53,670 nt of DNA from Obelidium mucronatum (lineage: Eukaryota; Chytridiomycota; Chytridiomycetes; Chytridiales; Chytriomycetaceae). The stretch is from positions 1-53,670 of the forward strand of contig JAIVFH010000192.1 in NCBI GenBank assembly GCA_025765595.1, read 5' to 3'. The position numbers and the translations under genes are program-made. The stretch's first letter is position 1. Each line of letters starts with the position of its first letter. Below the pieces are notes generated by a model, which saw only the letters and a program-made list of their open reading frames with translations, was not told where the DNA came from and made no database searches. This document shows, in pieces, positions 7,899-17,798 of this stretch.

Positions 7899-10800
7899 AT
7901 GTCCTCATCGCTAACAACGCCCCTCGTTGCGACCCTTGCGGCCGTTGCGCTTGCCGCTGTGCTGCGGTGGTATTTGTCAGCATCGGCTCCAAAGGCCGAA
8001 GACAGTTTGCAGCTGGGCGAAGTTGAAGCCAGTCTGGTTGAAGCGCAAGTCAGGGCGCTGAAGAAGACACAGCCAAAGGAAAAGGAAAGGAAAGAGCCGA
8101 AACGAAAACACAAGAAGGCTGTCGATGTTGTTGTCGAAGCGGGCGCTGTTGAACTTGTCACTGGCGGCAAAGAGGAGAAAGAAGCGGAACCGGTTGAGCT
8201 GCTGGAGCCAGCGGTCATTCAAGACTTAGTCCATGTTTCAGGTGTGTGTCGTTTTATTCTCCTTGCGATGTCCTATTGGACGAAATGAAACGTCAATCTA
8301 AATTCACAACAAATCAAGCAGACAAGAAGAAGAGCAAAAAGAAGAAGAGCAACAAGAAGAAGGTTGTTGATGTTGCTGTTATTGAGCCTGATGCCGAAGT
8401 TGAAGAGCAAGATGATGTTGAAACGAGCGTGCATGAAAAGGAAATTGAACAAGAAGCGCAAGAAGATGTCACGGCTCCACTTTACTCTACCATTGCTGCT
8501 CATCTTGATACGATCTCACTGCTGCAAAGCCAGATCGACTCACAAGCGACTGTCATCAAGTCTTACAAGAGTGATGTTAGTACTCTTGAAAAGACGGTCG
8601 ATGCTTTGCAAGCAAAGCAATCAAAGCTCGCATCCGAAGCTTCTACTTTGGCGGAAACGAATCGTGCTTTGGCCAAATATACCCAAGATGCAACTGCCAA
8701 GCAAGATTTGATCGCCTGTGAATTGGACAAAGTCAAGTTGCAACTATCTGCTGTGTCGTCGACAACCAGCTCCTCTGTTCCAACAACAACCACAAGAGAA
8801 ACTACTCCGACAATGGCGACAAGAGCCACAAAAGCAACCACTGCCTCCAAAGCCGCGACACCGACAACAGCGACCACTGCAACAACAAAAACAACAACCA
8901 CCACAGCCACAACAGCTACTACAGCCCTGCAAGACTCGTCATCAGCAGAAATCGAAAAAATGCGTCAGATTCTTGCTGCAAAAGATGCTGAACTGACCCG
9001 TCTCTCTTCACTCGTCACCGTCCTCACAAGTTCAAACAAGGAAATCCGTGAAAACTGGTCCTCCGAGGTTGCATCTCTCGAAAAAGCTCATTTGGAAGGT
9101 GTGGAATCTGTCAAAGAAACAATGTCCCTGCACTTTCAACAAGTTTCTGAAGCCCATGAAGAGCAGCTTGTTAACATCAGCAAGGAAGTTGCTACCTGTC
9201 TTGGTGAATTGGAGCGAGTTAGAAATGAGAAGGTGTCCCTTTTGCAAAAATTGGAAGAGGCCAACCTCGAGAAGCAAACTATTTTGAAGGAGTCAAAGGC
9301 GGCCAAGGAAAGAGAATTGGGCGACGCTATCGCAAAGGCCCAATTAGCACAATCATCTGCTATTGAAGCCTTGGAATCCAAACATATCCGAGAAATTCAG
9401 AACTTGAAACAGCAGCACCACCGAACTATTATCACTGCGGTCCAAAAGTCCTACTCTCTGACCGCTGCTGCGCTCCAGAGCACCCATGCGAGCGCTTTGG
9501 AGGTTTTGATGGGCAAGCACGCGAAAGAGATTGAATTGGTTAAGGAATCTGTTGCCAAAAAAGCGAATGCCATCGCTTTAAAAGAGATCAGTGATTTAAA
9601 GAGCGGTTTCAGTGTGGAACGGAAGGCGATTGTGGCCGAGTATGAAAACAAGATCGCCGAGTTGCGAGTATCCGCCGTTGCTCCTGTCCCAGTCGTTGAA
9701 AACCAAGAAATTGATGCCTTGAAGGCTCAGCTTGCTCAAAAGGAGTCTATTTTGGCCTCTGCTGGTCAAAAGGTGGTTGAACTGGAATCTACCTTGGCAG
9801 CACTCAAAACCGCGGCCGCTTCCGCTGCTGCTGCTGCCGCAACTGCCTCCGCACCAAAAGAAATCACATCCGTTGCCCCTACAGCCAACCATCCAACTAT
9901 CTCTGCTGCGGTGACTATCATTGACATTGCCCCTGTGACACCTTCGACTATTGCATATGAATCCCAAAAGGACATAATCGCGCTTCACGAAACAATCGCC
10001 TCTCACCGCGCAACAATCGCCTCTCTAGGTGTTTCTTTGGAAGACGCACAACTCTCCAAAGCAGAGCACATTGCAAAGACCATTCATCAACGCGTATCCC
10101 ACCCAGAGCTTGTAGCGTCCATTGTAAAGCCTGTGAGAAGTGATAGCCCGGTCGGTAGCCTGATTCACAAATTTGAAGACGTGATTCATCAACAAGTTGT
10201 TGTGGGGTCTCCACCAAAGGTGTTGTCGCCAATGACTTCTTTTGTTTCCTTGTCAAAGGTAAAAAAAAAAAAAAAAAACTCGAAAATGCATATTTTTATC
10301 ATCTAACTTGTGCGAATGTTCGGGTTTGAATAGGCTGCTGCTCCCAAGTGCCCCCCAACAGCCCCACGAACAATGGTATCGGCTCCAGAAACCACGCCTA
10401 GCAACTTTTTCAGCAAAGCGCCAGTTATTGTTGAAGAACTCAAAGCATCCCCAATCTTGGCATCTCCTTCTATTCCCCAAGTCACTCCCATCACCACCGC
10501 AACTCAGCCTTTGCAAACAAAAGAACCCGTCACACCGCAGCAACCCAGCGTTCGGTCGTTTGAATTATCGTCGTTTGAATTCGATACAGGCTTGAAGTCT
10601 GCTGCTGCCTATTCTGCAACTCAAATCGAAATCGCAATGGTCTCTGCTGGAAAGGAAGGCTTATTCACAGTGAATGTGACTCCAGTCAATGTCCCTTCTG
10701 TTCTCCAACCAGACGCAAAGTCCGCGATTCAGGAAGCGATTGTTGTTTCCAAAAAGGCACCCACAGTCATTGCGAGTGCCGAAGTGCCGGTGAACGCGAA

Positions 10801-11812
10801 GTCGTCACCAGCTCTTAAAGAATCAACAGCGTTTGTCGAGTATGAGGTGGAAACTGGATTGAAAGCTATTGCGGCGGCCCTTGGAACTCATATTGAGGGG
10901 TTAAATGCACCGAAACCTGTTGCTCCTGGTGCTTCTAATGCCTCTACCAGCGCCAGTACCCCCGCAAGAGCTGCTGTGGCGAAAAGCGAAGGCAGTATTT
11001 TAAAGTTTGGAGGGGCGAAGGAAGGACGGAACGATTCCGCCATTTCTGTCTTGCCAGTAATTTCTGTGTCTGCCATGCAAGTTGCTGCCATCACAGATGC
11101 CGCTGTTATCGCAGCGGAGGTTCGATGTGGTGTGAAGGCCATTCAAGTGTGGAATTCCCAAGCTGTTGCGGCCTCTTTTGTAGCGAATATCGAATCAAAG
11201 AGTGATAATTTTTGTGAAGAAGAACGCGTTGTTTCTTGGCCTGTTTTTGTTAACGGAACCGGTACAACTATTCTGATTCGGGGGTTGGACCCCGTAGCAG
11301 ACGAAGCTGAATTCACCAAGGCTGTCAAAGTTGAGGTTTCAAAGCTTGTGGACGAAGCTGCGAAGGGCGGGGTGGCTACTGGGCCTGGTGCTAGTGTTGT
11401 GGGGAAAGGCGCTGTTGTTGCCGCCAATGAATCTAAGCATTTTGAAGCGAGTGTTGTTTCACAAGTTCTTGCATCAGTCAATCCAAGTGCTGCATTTGAG
11501 TTGACTCACTCGTGTGTGGAGTATGAGATTGCTGCAGGCGAGAAGGCTTTGGCGGTTGCACGTGGAATTCTAGCGGAAGAAATGCATTGCAGTAAGACCA
11601 CCATCAACGTGCCAGTGGCTGCCCCATCGACCGCCATTACAAAGACTGTCCCATCTTCCAAGCAAGATTTTCAAGAAACTGCGGTTCTCGCGTCTCTTGT
11701 TGCCCAAGTCGATACATTGACTGTAGCTTCCGCAGCGGAATGGGAGGTCCAGTCCACTTTGAGTCATTGCATTGTCAGTATTTCAAATCAGATTGAGGCT
11801 CTGTATCAGTAA
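7899..11812 (+). CDS. Membrane-anchored coiled-coil protein with novel C-terminal repeats
   Basis: Not recognised as a named family. It has three exons: 7899-8241, about 8319-10258 and about 10335-11812. The N-terminus has one hydrophobic segment (VATLAAVALAAVLRWYL, residues about 9-25) and then very Lys/Glu-rich stretches (KKKSKKKKSNKKK). This looks like a tail of the kinectin or p180 type facing the cytosol. A Thr/Ala-rich low-complexity block follows at about 8760-8930, then a long predicted coiled coil with heptad-like Leu/Ala spacing (about 8940-9830). The last 1.5 kb encodes a different region containing about five degenerate copies of an EYE[VI]xxGxKAIA...HIE motif. The second intron opens with a run of 18 A. 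The role could be tethering or scaffolding at a membrane, but that is inference. Confidence 0.75.
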
Positions 11813-12051
11813 AAAAAGAAGATCTTCGAAACATTTTTTATTACCTCTTCATTCATTATTGCTCCTTTACCCCAGTACAACCGGGGGAACAAGAGAGAAG
11901 AGAGATCTCATATAAAGAAACCGGTGTATATGAATAAATCAGTTCATTCAATATACTTGTGTTTTCGATACTCTCTTCTTTTTGTTCCCAGCCCATGCTG
12001 AGAGATAAGCGTGTTTCAGTATATAACATCTACCCCTTTTGACAAGAAGAA

Positions 12052-12133
12052 GACAACGTGGCCGAGCGGTTAAGGCGTTACACTCGAAATGTAATTCCCT
12101 CTGGGAGCGCAGGTTCAAATCCTGCCGTTGTCG
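12052..12133 (+). tRNA. tRNA-Ser (CGA)
   Basis: An 82-nt class II tRNA. The acceptor GACAACG pairs with CGTTGTC; the D-arm is GGCCGAGCGGTTAAGGC. The anticodon stem TTACA/TGTAA encloses the loop CTCGAAA (anticodon CGA, reading UCG). It has a long variable arm and the T-arm GCAGG-TTCAAAT-CCTGC. It is intronless. The flanks contain no gene: 11813-12051 is the 3' region of the coiled-coil gene. Confidence 0.95.
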
Positions 12134-12705
12134 CTGTTTATATCGAATTTTCTGCTGTTCGTTGCAGCTCAGTGTTAGCTATTTATAAGGAAAAATAAAA
12201 GAGATATACAATATCAGCCCAAACAGAAAGCATAATAACTACATTGTTCTTGTGGCAACACCTGCTGTTAACCACAACTGCCTATTGATGTACAAACCGT
12301 AAAATAGAAGACTACCTTTGGAAACTTTGATGCTCAGGAGAGAGATCAATTGATTTAGTGCTGGCTGGCGTGGTTGGGTTCTGCCCTCACCAGGACTTTT
12401 ATTTCTTTGTGAGATTTTTGGGGTAAGAAAATTCCAATTCAAAGGACCCACGCCAAGAAAAATGCACAAAAGACATTTAAATTTCGTCTCAGCGAAACCT
12501 AATCTTAAAAGCGCCTTAGAAAACTGATCGGAAATTCTTCTATCAACTGTTTTTTCCAGTCAATTACCACTATTCAAATGGATTTTTTCTTAAAATAAAT
12601 ATTTCAAGCTTATTCAATTCGCGCTTATCCAAATTAAGGCAAATTAATATCAGCATGTACACGAGCTCTAATTTCCATTTGAAATCACGACCTCCCAAAA
12701 AAAAA
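12134..12705. other. Intergenic spacer between two tRNA genes
   Basis: AT-rich DNA of about 570 bp with short ORFs that show no recognisable protein and no conserved composition. Nothing else was identified. Confidence 0.6.
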
Positions 12706-12787
12706 TGAGCAAAGTGGGGTTTGAACCCACGCCTCCGTAGAGATCAGGGCCTAAACCTGACGCGTTAGACCACTCCGCCATTTGCCC
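12706..12787 (-). tRNA. tRNA-Leu (TAG)
   Basis: An 82-nt class II tRNA on the minus strand. The acceptor GGGCAAA pairs with TTTGCTC (one G-U). The anticodon stem TCAGG/CCTGA encloses TTTAGGC (anticodon TAG, reading CUA). The variable arm is long, and the T-arm is GTGGG-TTCAAAC-CCCAC. All stems pair, unlike the tRNA-Leu near 600. Confidence 0.93.
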
Positions 12788-13062
12788 GATGTCACTACAT
12801 GGGATTTGCAACTTAACCAGCTTTTATAATACTTGCCGACACTGCGCTACCAATTACACTGCCAATACTCGTCGGGGACATACTCAAGAGTACTTTGATA
12901 TTTTGTAATTATGAGATGCAGCGCTCATCGGAGAGAACACCACTGCCCAGGGACCAGGTATCTTCTAATTTTGAAACATCATAAACCATTGTCTGTCAAG
13001 TCACTGACCAATTGGTAACAAGTGCACCCTTCTGCCCTTGCGTTGCAACTAACAATTCTTAG

Positions 13063-14155
13063 ATGGATAATCTCGTTCTTGAGAGTGTCGAAGAAGCCCC
13101 AGCTGCTTCCAAGAAGTGGTTTGATCGAATTATTGTGAGCATTCCCCTCCCTCCACCCTGTTGACTCATTACGATTGCTACTTAGATTACTTTCTTGGAG
13201 AACACTGACTATGATCAAGCCATTTCCCACTTCGAGAAACTGAATGAAGTGGTCGTCGACATTGCTGGTCCATCCATTGTGGATCTCTTGGAAGCCAAAA
13301 ATGTTACATGGGGAGCTTATTCTGAAGAATACCCTGATGGTTGGGAGTTCAAGGATGGAAAGGCGTTTACTGATAACCATGTTGGAAGATACGTCAGACG
13401 TCACAGTAAGTCGAGTAGTCTGGCAGTTTTTCTCATATTCGACGTAGATGCCCTTGCTTCCATGACCTCTGTTCAGAATGACCCTAAGAGAGCTCGTAAT
13501 GTGTGTACGAGTTTTGGTAAAGATTCTGTCTTGAATGCTTATTCTTTTTTAATAGATCAAGTCTGCTGAAGCATTCAAACGCGAATTGGAAGCTGGAACC
13601 CTTCCAGAGTTCATCCTTTACACTCCAAACCAAGACAACAATGCTCATGACACCAACACGGCATACTCCGCCCGTTACATCAAGGACTTTTACATTCCAA
13701 TGATGTCTCATTCCTTCTTCACGTCCCAAAGAACTTTGTTTGTTTTGACCTTTGACGAAAGTGCCTCATATGTATTTGGTGGAAACCGTGTCGCTACTTG
13801 GTTGCTCGGAACTGCTGTTCAAAGCACTCCATTGGATGAACCGATTGGCGTTGGTTATGAAAGCACTGATTGGGAATGGGCATCTGCCGCCTTCAAGAGT
13901 GACACCCCACCTGCCAACACTGATGATAAGCCATCCAAGAATAAGCCAAACTTTTTCCTCAGCAACATAATCAATTTGTCCCACACCGTGATGGTGCCTG
14001 GTGATATTGAGACCCCAGCTGGCGCGTCTGACAACACTGAATACAACCACTACGATACTTTGAAGACTGTGGAATTGAACTGGGGTCTCGGTGATTTGGG
14101 ACGCAACGATGTCAATGCCGTCGGGTTTGGAAAGTTGTTGAGACCATACAACTGA
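13063..14155 (+). CDS. Acid-phosphatase-like phosphoesterase (PF04185 type), internally shortened
   Basis: The C-terminal two thirds match the fungal phosphoesterase/acid phosphatase family: FLENTDYDQAI, SIVDLLEAKNVTWGAYSEEY, FILYTPNQDNNAHDTNTAY and TLFVLTFDESASYVFGGNRV. The family hydrolyses phosphate esters, usually as a secreted enzyme, using metal and phosphate ligands spread over the protein. Here the segment that normally follows LENTDY and carries the conserved His-Pro-Ser-x-Pro-Asn-Tyr motif is missing. The sequence passes without an intron from LENTDYDQAISHFEKL to the VVDLLE helix. A second shortening occurs after VRRH, where a small exon (NDPKRARN) is flanked by introns. No signal peptide is visible; a well-formed acceptor (CTAAC...CTTAG) directly before the ATG at 13063 suggests an unseen upstream exon. 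It may be a defective or repurposed enzyme. Confidence 0.65.
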
Positions 14156-14184
14156 TTCCAGCTTCTGTACTGGAATATTTAGTA

Positions 14185-14291
14185 CGGTGGTCCGTATGAA
14201 CCTGCAAAATTTCAAAAACACAAAAAAACAACTGACCAATCAGAAACCGACCAATCAGAAACTAACCAATCAGAAAATGGTCAAAAAAAGC
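14185..14291. repeat. Left terminal inverted repeat
   Basis: About 107 bp matching the right end in reverse complement with one substitution and one single-base length difference. Inside are three tandem copies of a GACCAATCAGAAA-like unit, each containing a CCAAT core. Confidence 0.85.
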
Positions 14292-15123
14292 ATGAAACGC
14301 AACTCCCAAGCAACCAACCAACTACCACCGCTGCCCACCACCTCCAGTCCCAGTAGCTACGGTCGCTTGCTTCGCTCATAGAGCCGATAGCCGCGGCAGT
14401 CGCTGTCAACGGTCGTGCCACTGCCAACCCAACCTGCCAGCAGGATCTTGTTTCCCGCTCTCCTGGCCAACGGCATTGTCTCCTAACGTGGTTCATATGC
14501 CTCCATTGCCATCGTATAGCCGTCGACGCTGCCGCTGCGGTGTAAGTGCAATCATGACTTTATTTTCGCTGCCAACATTCTCTAACAGTGGCATGTAGCA
14601 CTTTTAGCTCCAGCCACGCTGTCCAGAGCCTCCACTATGGCTCTCTTTGCCGTGTCGGTCCCGCCGACGCTGCCGCTGCTGTGTAAGTACCATCCCGACT
14701 TTATTTTCACCCTCAATTGCTCTCACTGTGATAGCTAACAGTTTCAATACACCCATTAGCATTTCACTGTGGTTCTCTTTGCTTTTCCGGCTCTGGACGC
14801 TGCTCATCATCTTCAGAATCACCTTCGGCGTCAAACTTGGGTCTCTCCTCCTCCAAACCTGGCCCACCACGCCTCCTCCTTCTCTTTCCTGCAGCTTCAT
14901 TGCAAGCGGATAGTTCTTGAATTCGTCGTTGATTTATCATGCGTTTATGGGCGACTGCTGGTCTTTGGGTGCCATTTCAGAGTCTTTTAGCGGTGTGGAC
15001 AGTATTGAGACGGCAAAAAGAGCCACAGGGACAACGTGAGACAATGTGTCTGTTATTAAAAGAGTTAGATGTCACAGTTGGCGTTTGTTGACAGCAAAAA
15101 TAAAGTTGTGTTAGTGCATTTGG

Positions 15124-15230
15124 TGCTTTTTTGACCATTTTCTGATTGGTCAGTTTCTGATTGGTCGGTTTCTGATTGGTCAGTTGTTTTTTTGTGTTTT
15201 TGAAATTTTGCAGGTTCATACGGACCACCG
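15124..15230. repeat. Right terminal inverted repeat
   Basis: Reverse complement of the left repeat. It shows TTTCTGATTGGTC three times, then a T-rich run, then CAGGTTCATACGGACCACCG at the extreme end. Confidence 0.85.
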
Positions 15231-15786
15231 TAATTTAGCTATGTTTTGTATTTTAGACGATACGTTTGGTGAGCTCAATAAAATCTTGCTCGGTATCAAG
15301 TCAGCACAGTTTTCCGATTCTTGGCCAAATTAATCACTCGCGTTTCAATTTGTGAGTCTCTGCGACCATAATTCTGAGGAGACCAGAAATTCCAGGGCAT
15401 TCTCTCGGATACTCGCGCGAATGATTGAGTGAAGAACCAATTGACATTGCGAGTCGCGACCGTCGGACCAACTGGTAGACTTACTAAGTTCCAGATGAAG
15501 ATTTAAGTGTTCGTCCAAAAAGTGTTCGCAGCCCTTGCGGCATGGTGAAATTGGGTTTGTATGATGTAGACGCGTAGACTCACGTTAGCAATCTTTAAAA
15601 GTAGACTGTCTTTGCAATAAAGTTGGTTGGATGGAACTCAATTTGGCGCAACTCATTTATTTGGATATTATAAGATGAATAGCGTCAACTACAAAATAAA
15701 TTAGGGTTGCAGAAGTGTGGAACTCAACTTGGCAAGAATAATGTTTAAATACAGAGAAGCACCCTATGATCAGGTTTGAAACTCGA
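15231..15786. promoter_or_regulatory. Spacer with duplicated upstream blocks of the CRAL-TRIO genes
   Basis: No gene is seen in this 556-bp spacer. At 15616-15662 a block CAATAAAGTTGGTTGG...ACTCATTTATTTGG is repeated almost exactly at 16764-16808 upstream of copy D. At 15715-15786 the GTGTGGAACTCAACTTGGCA block with TTTAAATACAGAG matches the promoter of copy A. The spacer therefore contains two different upstream modules in a row. Confidence 0.6.
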
Positions 15787-16683
15787 ATGGCGTTGGAACA
15801 AGCTCTTACTGTTTTGCAAGAAAGCATTGGCAGGGATGTGTTGCTTCGCGATGCCAACCTTGAGCCTCATGTCGTAGCCAATTCTCTTGCATTCCACAAG
15901 AACGATGTGGCAAAGACCCTGAAAGCCCTTACGCAATATGCAAATTGGCACAAAGAAATCCTCGGTCACCAAAGCAAGAGAGTCTCCATTGCGCACGTTC
16001 ATGCATTTTTGCTTACCGAGATCTTCACTTTCCTTCCAAATGCCTTGGGACCAGGAGGATTACCGATCATCATCTTCCGCGCGGCAAAAGACAACCGCGT
16101 GATTCCAAAGCAGCACTTTGCCAACCTCAACATGTGGCTTTTCTACTGGAGCCAAAAGTTTGATTCAAGCGACCACTACCTCTTCATTGATTTCGAAGGA
16201 TACAAGTTCAAGCACTTTCGTCCAAGTGAATACAAGGTGCTCAATGAATCCACTGCGTGCCAACCCACTCCACCTGCGGCATCTACCCTCTTTGCTTGTA
16301 ACGCGAGCAAGGTTGCCGTCAAGCTTTGGGATGCTATTCGTCGAATCCTGAAGGACGTTCCATACCCAACCAGTCGCTTTATCAAGCGTGAGGAAATGTC
16401 CAATTTCATGGACGTTGCTCAAATCCCTGTTGACTTTGGTGGACTTCGTTCGATGGTGGATACTCGTTCCGACATGGAGGAATTCATTCGCGAGGAATAT
16501 GCACGTGAAGGATTGAGATATGAGCCAATTGATATCAAGAGCATCAATTGGAAGACTTACAAAATTCCTGACATCGATCTCACCGTTCGTCCAGAGAGTG
16601 CAATGTCAATCTCGTCCAATATCGACTTTGACCAAATTGACGCCCAGTTGGAGAAGTTGGGTTTGGATGATTCGGAAGAGTGA
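15787..16683 (+). CDS. CRAL-TRIO (Sec14-like) lipid-transfer domain protein, copy C
   Basis: An intact intronless paralogue of copies A and B on the opposite strand about 11 kb away. I chose the ATG at 15787 (MALEQALTVLQESIGRDVLL) because it aligns with the starts of the other copies; an in-frame ATG at 15766 would add seven residues. The core landmarks are LAFHKNDVAKTLKALTQYAN, LFIDFEGYKFKHFRPSEYK, ILKDVPYPTSRFIKREEM, IPVDFGGLRSM and the C-terminal IDFDQIDAQLEKLGLDDSEE. The middle is more diverged than between A and B (MWLFYWSQKFDSSDHYLF in place of the NPDGNHHLF type). It is presumed to be a lipid-binding protein of the same kind as A and B. Confidence 0.75.
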   Translation: MALEQALTVLQESIGRDVLLRDANLEPHVVANSLAFHKNDVAKTLKALTQYANWHKEILGHQSKRVSIAHVHAFLLTEIFTFLPNALGPGGLPIIIFRAAKDNRVIPKQHFANLNMWLFYWSQKFDSSDHYLFIDFEGYKFKHFRPSEYKVLNESTACQPTPPAASTLFACNASKVAVKLWDAIRRILKDVPYPTSRFIKREEMSNFMDVAQIPVDFGGLRSMVDTRSDMEEFIREEYAREGLRYEPIDIKSINWKTYKIPDIDLTVRPESAMSISSNIDFDQIDAQLEKLGLDDSEE

Positions 16684-16824
16684 ATAATCTTCCATTCGCC
16701 ATATGATCATGAAAATTAAAGTGTACTGTACTTGGCAAGGCGACTAAAAGATGTCCCACTCTCAATAAAGTTGGTTGGAACTCAACTTGGCATAACTCAT
16801 TTATTTGGTTATTGTTTACTCAAA

Positions 16825-17728
16825 ATGTCCTTTGACCAAGCTCTTATCGTTCTGCAAGAGATTATCAGCAAGGACGCTTTTCTTCGCGATGCCAGCTTTG
16901 AGCCTCACATTGTATCCAAGTCTCTCGCTTTCCACCAGAACGATGTATCAAAGACCCTGAAAGCCCTTACACACAACGCTAATTGGCATAAGGAAACTCT
17001 TGGTCACCAAAGCAAGAGAGTGTCTATTGTCCACGTCCACGCGTTCTTGCTTACCGACGTTTCCAGTATCTTGCTTTGTGTGAAAGGCCCTGACGGACGT
17101 CCCATCATTATTATTCGTTGCGGAAAGGATGACCGTTACCATTCCAAAACAACACTTTGGCATTTTTACCATGTGGTACTACCTTTGGATGTTACGTTCC
17201 AATCCCGATGGCAACCACAATCTTCTAGCTGACTTTGAAGGTTTCAAGTTCAAGAACTTCCGTCCGAGTGAATATAAGTCAATTAATGAGGCCGTTGCTT
17301 GTCAGCCTGCTCCACCAACAAACTCCACCTTCTATGCTTGCAACTCCAATATACTGGTGAATCAAGGTGTGGGGCGTTGTTCGCCGAATAATGAAGGAAA
17401 TTCCATACACAACTAGCCACTTTATTAAATCCAATGAGATGCGTACGTTGATGGACGTATCCCAAATCCCCGTCGACTTTGGTGGACTTCGTTCCATGGA
17501 AGGATACTCGTGCTGATATGGAGGAATTCATTCGTGAGGAATACACGCGTGAAGGATTGAGATACGAACCTATTGATATCGCGACTATCAACTGGAAGAC
17601 TTACAAGGTTCCCTGACGTCGATCTCACTGTTCGTCCAGAGAGTGCAATGTCAGTCGCGTCCAATGTCGACTTTGACCAGCTTGACGCACAATTGGAGAA
17701 GCTCGGGTTGGATGATTCAGAAGAGTGA
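16825..17728 (+). pseudogene. CRAL-TRIO copy D, broken by at least four frame shifts
   Basis: It starts like the other copies (MSFDQALIVLQEIISKDAFL) and aligns along the full length to a C-terminus ending LEKLGLDDSEE, but the frame changes near 17132, 17355, 17500 and 17612. At three sites one extra base explains the change. For example, GTTCCCTGACGTC at 17608 would read VPDV if one C were removed. Downstream of each shift the family motifs resume (IPKQHFGIFTMW, VVRRIMKEIPYTTSHF, REGLRYEPIDI). It is therefore a recently inactivated duplicate, or an intact gene with consensus errors. It lies in tandem with copy C, with 141 bp between them, and shares its upstream module at 16764-16808. Confidence 0.7.
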
Positions 17729-17773
17729 ATACTAATAAGAAGTCTTGAATAAACGTTTGAAAGCCATCTAATC

Positions 17774-17790
17774 AAAAAAAAAAAAAAAAA
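17774..17790. repeat. A17 tract between copy D and RPC82
   Basis: Seventeen A residues lie about 45 bp after the copy D stop and 22 bp after an AATAAA hexamer, and end 8 bp before the RPC82 start codon. Confidence 0.9.
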
Positions 17791-17798
17791 GAATTAAA

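Larger units (their letters stand above)
14185..15230. mobile_element. Non-autonomous DNA transposon with ~107-bp terminal inverted repeats
   Basis: The element begins CGGTGGTCCGTATGAACCTG and ends with the exact reverse complement, and is flanked on each side by TA. A TA target duplication points to the Tc1/mariner superfamily. It is 1046 bp long and encodes no transposase I can recognise. The ORFs at its two ends are mirror images read out of the inverted repeats. The interior holds diverged direct repeats around CGACGCTGCCGCTG followed by TGTAAGT at about 14523 and 14668. It lies just 3' of the phosphoesterase gene. The pairing of the ends is directly visible; the superfamily assignment is inference from the TA duplication. 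Confidence 0.85.

Noticed and set aside
8563..8932. Val- and Cys-rich minus-strand ORFs
   Set aside because: They are antisense to the Thr/Ala-rich low-complexity part of the coiled-coil gene.
14187..15228. Similar ORFs at both ends of 14.2-15.2 kb beginning MVRMNLQNFKNTKKQ
   Set aside because: They are the two inverted repeats read in opposite directions, not genes.
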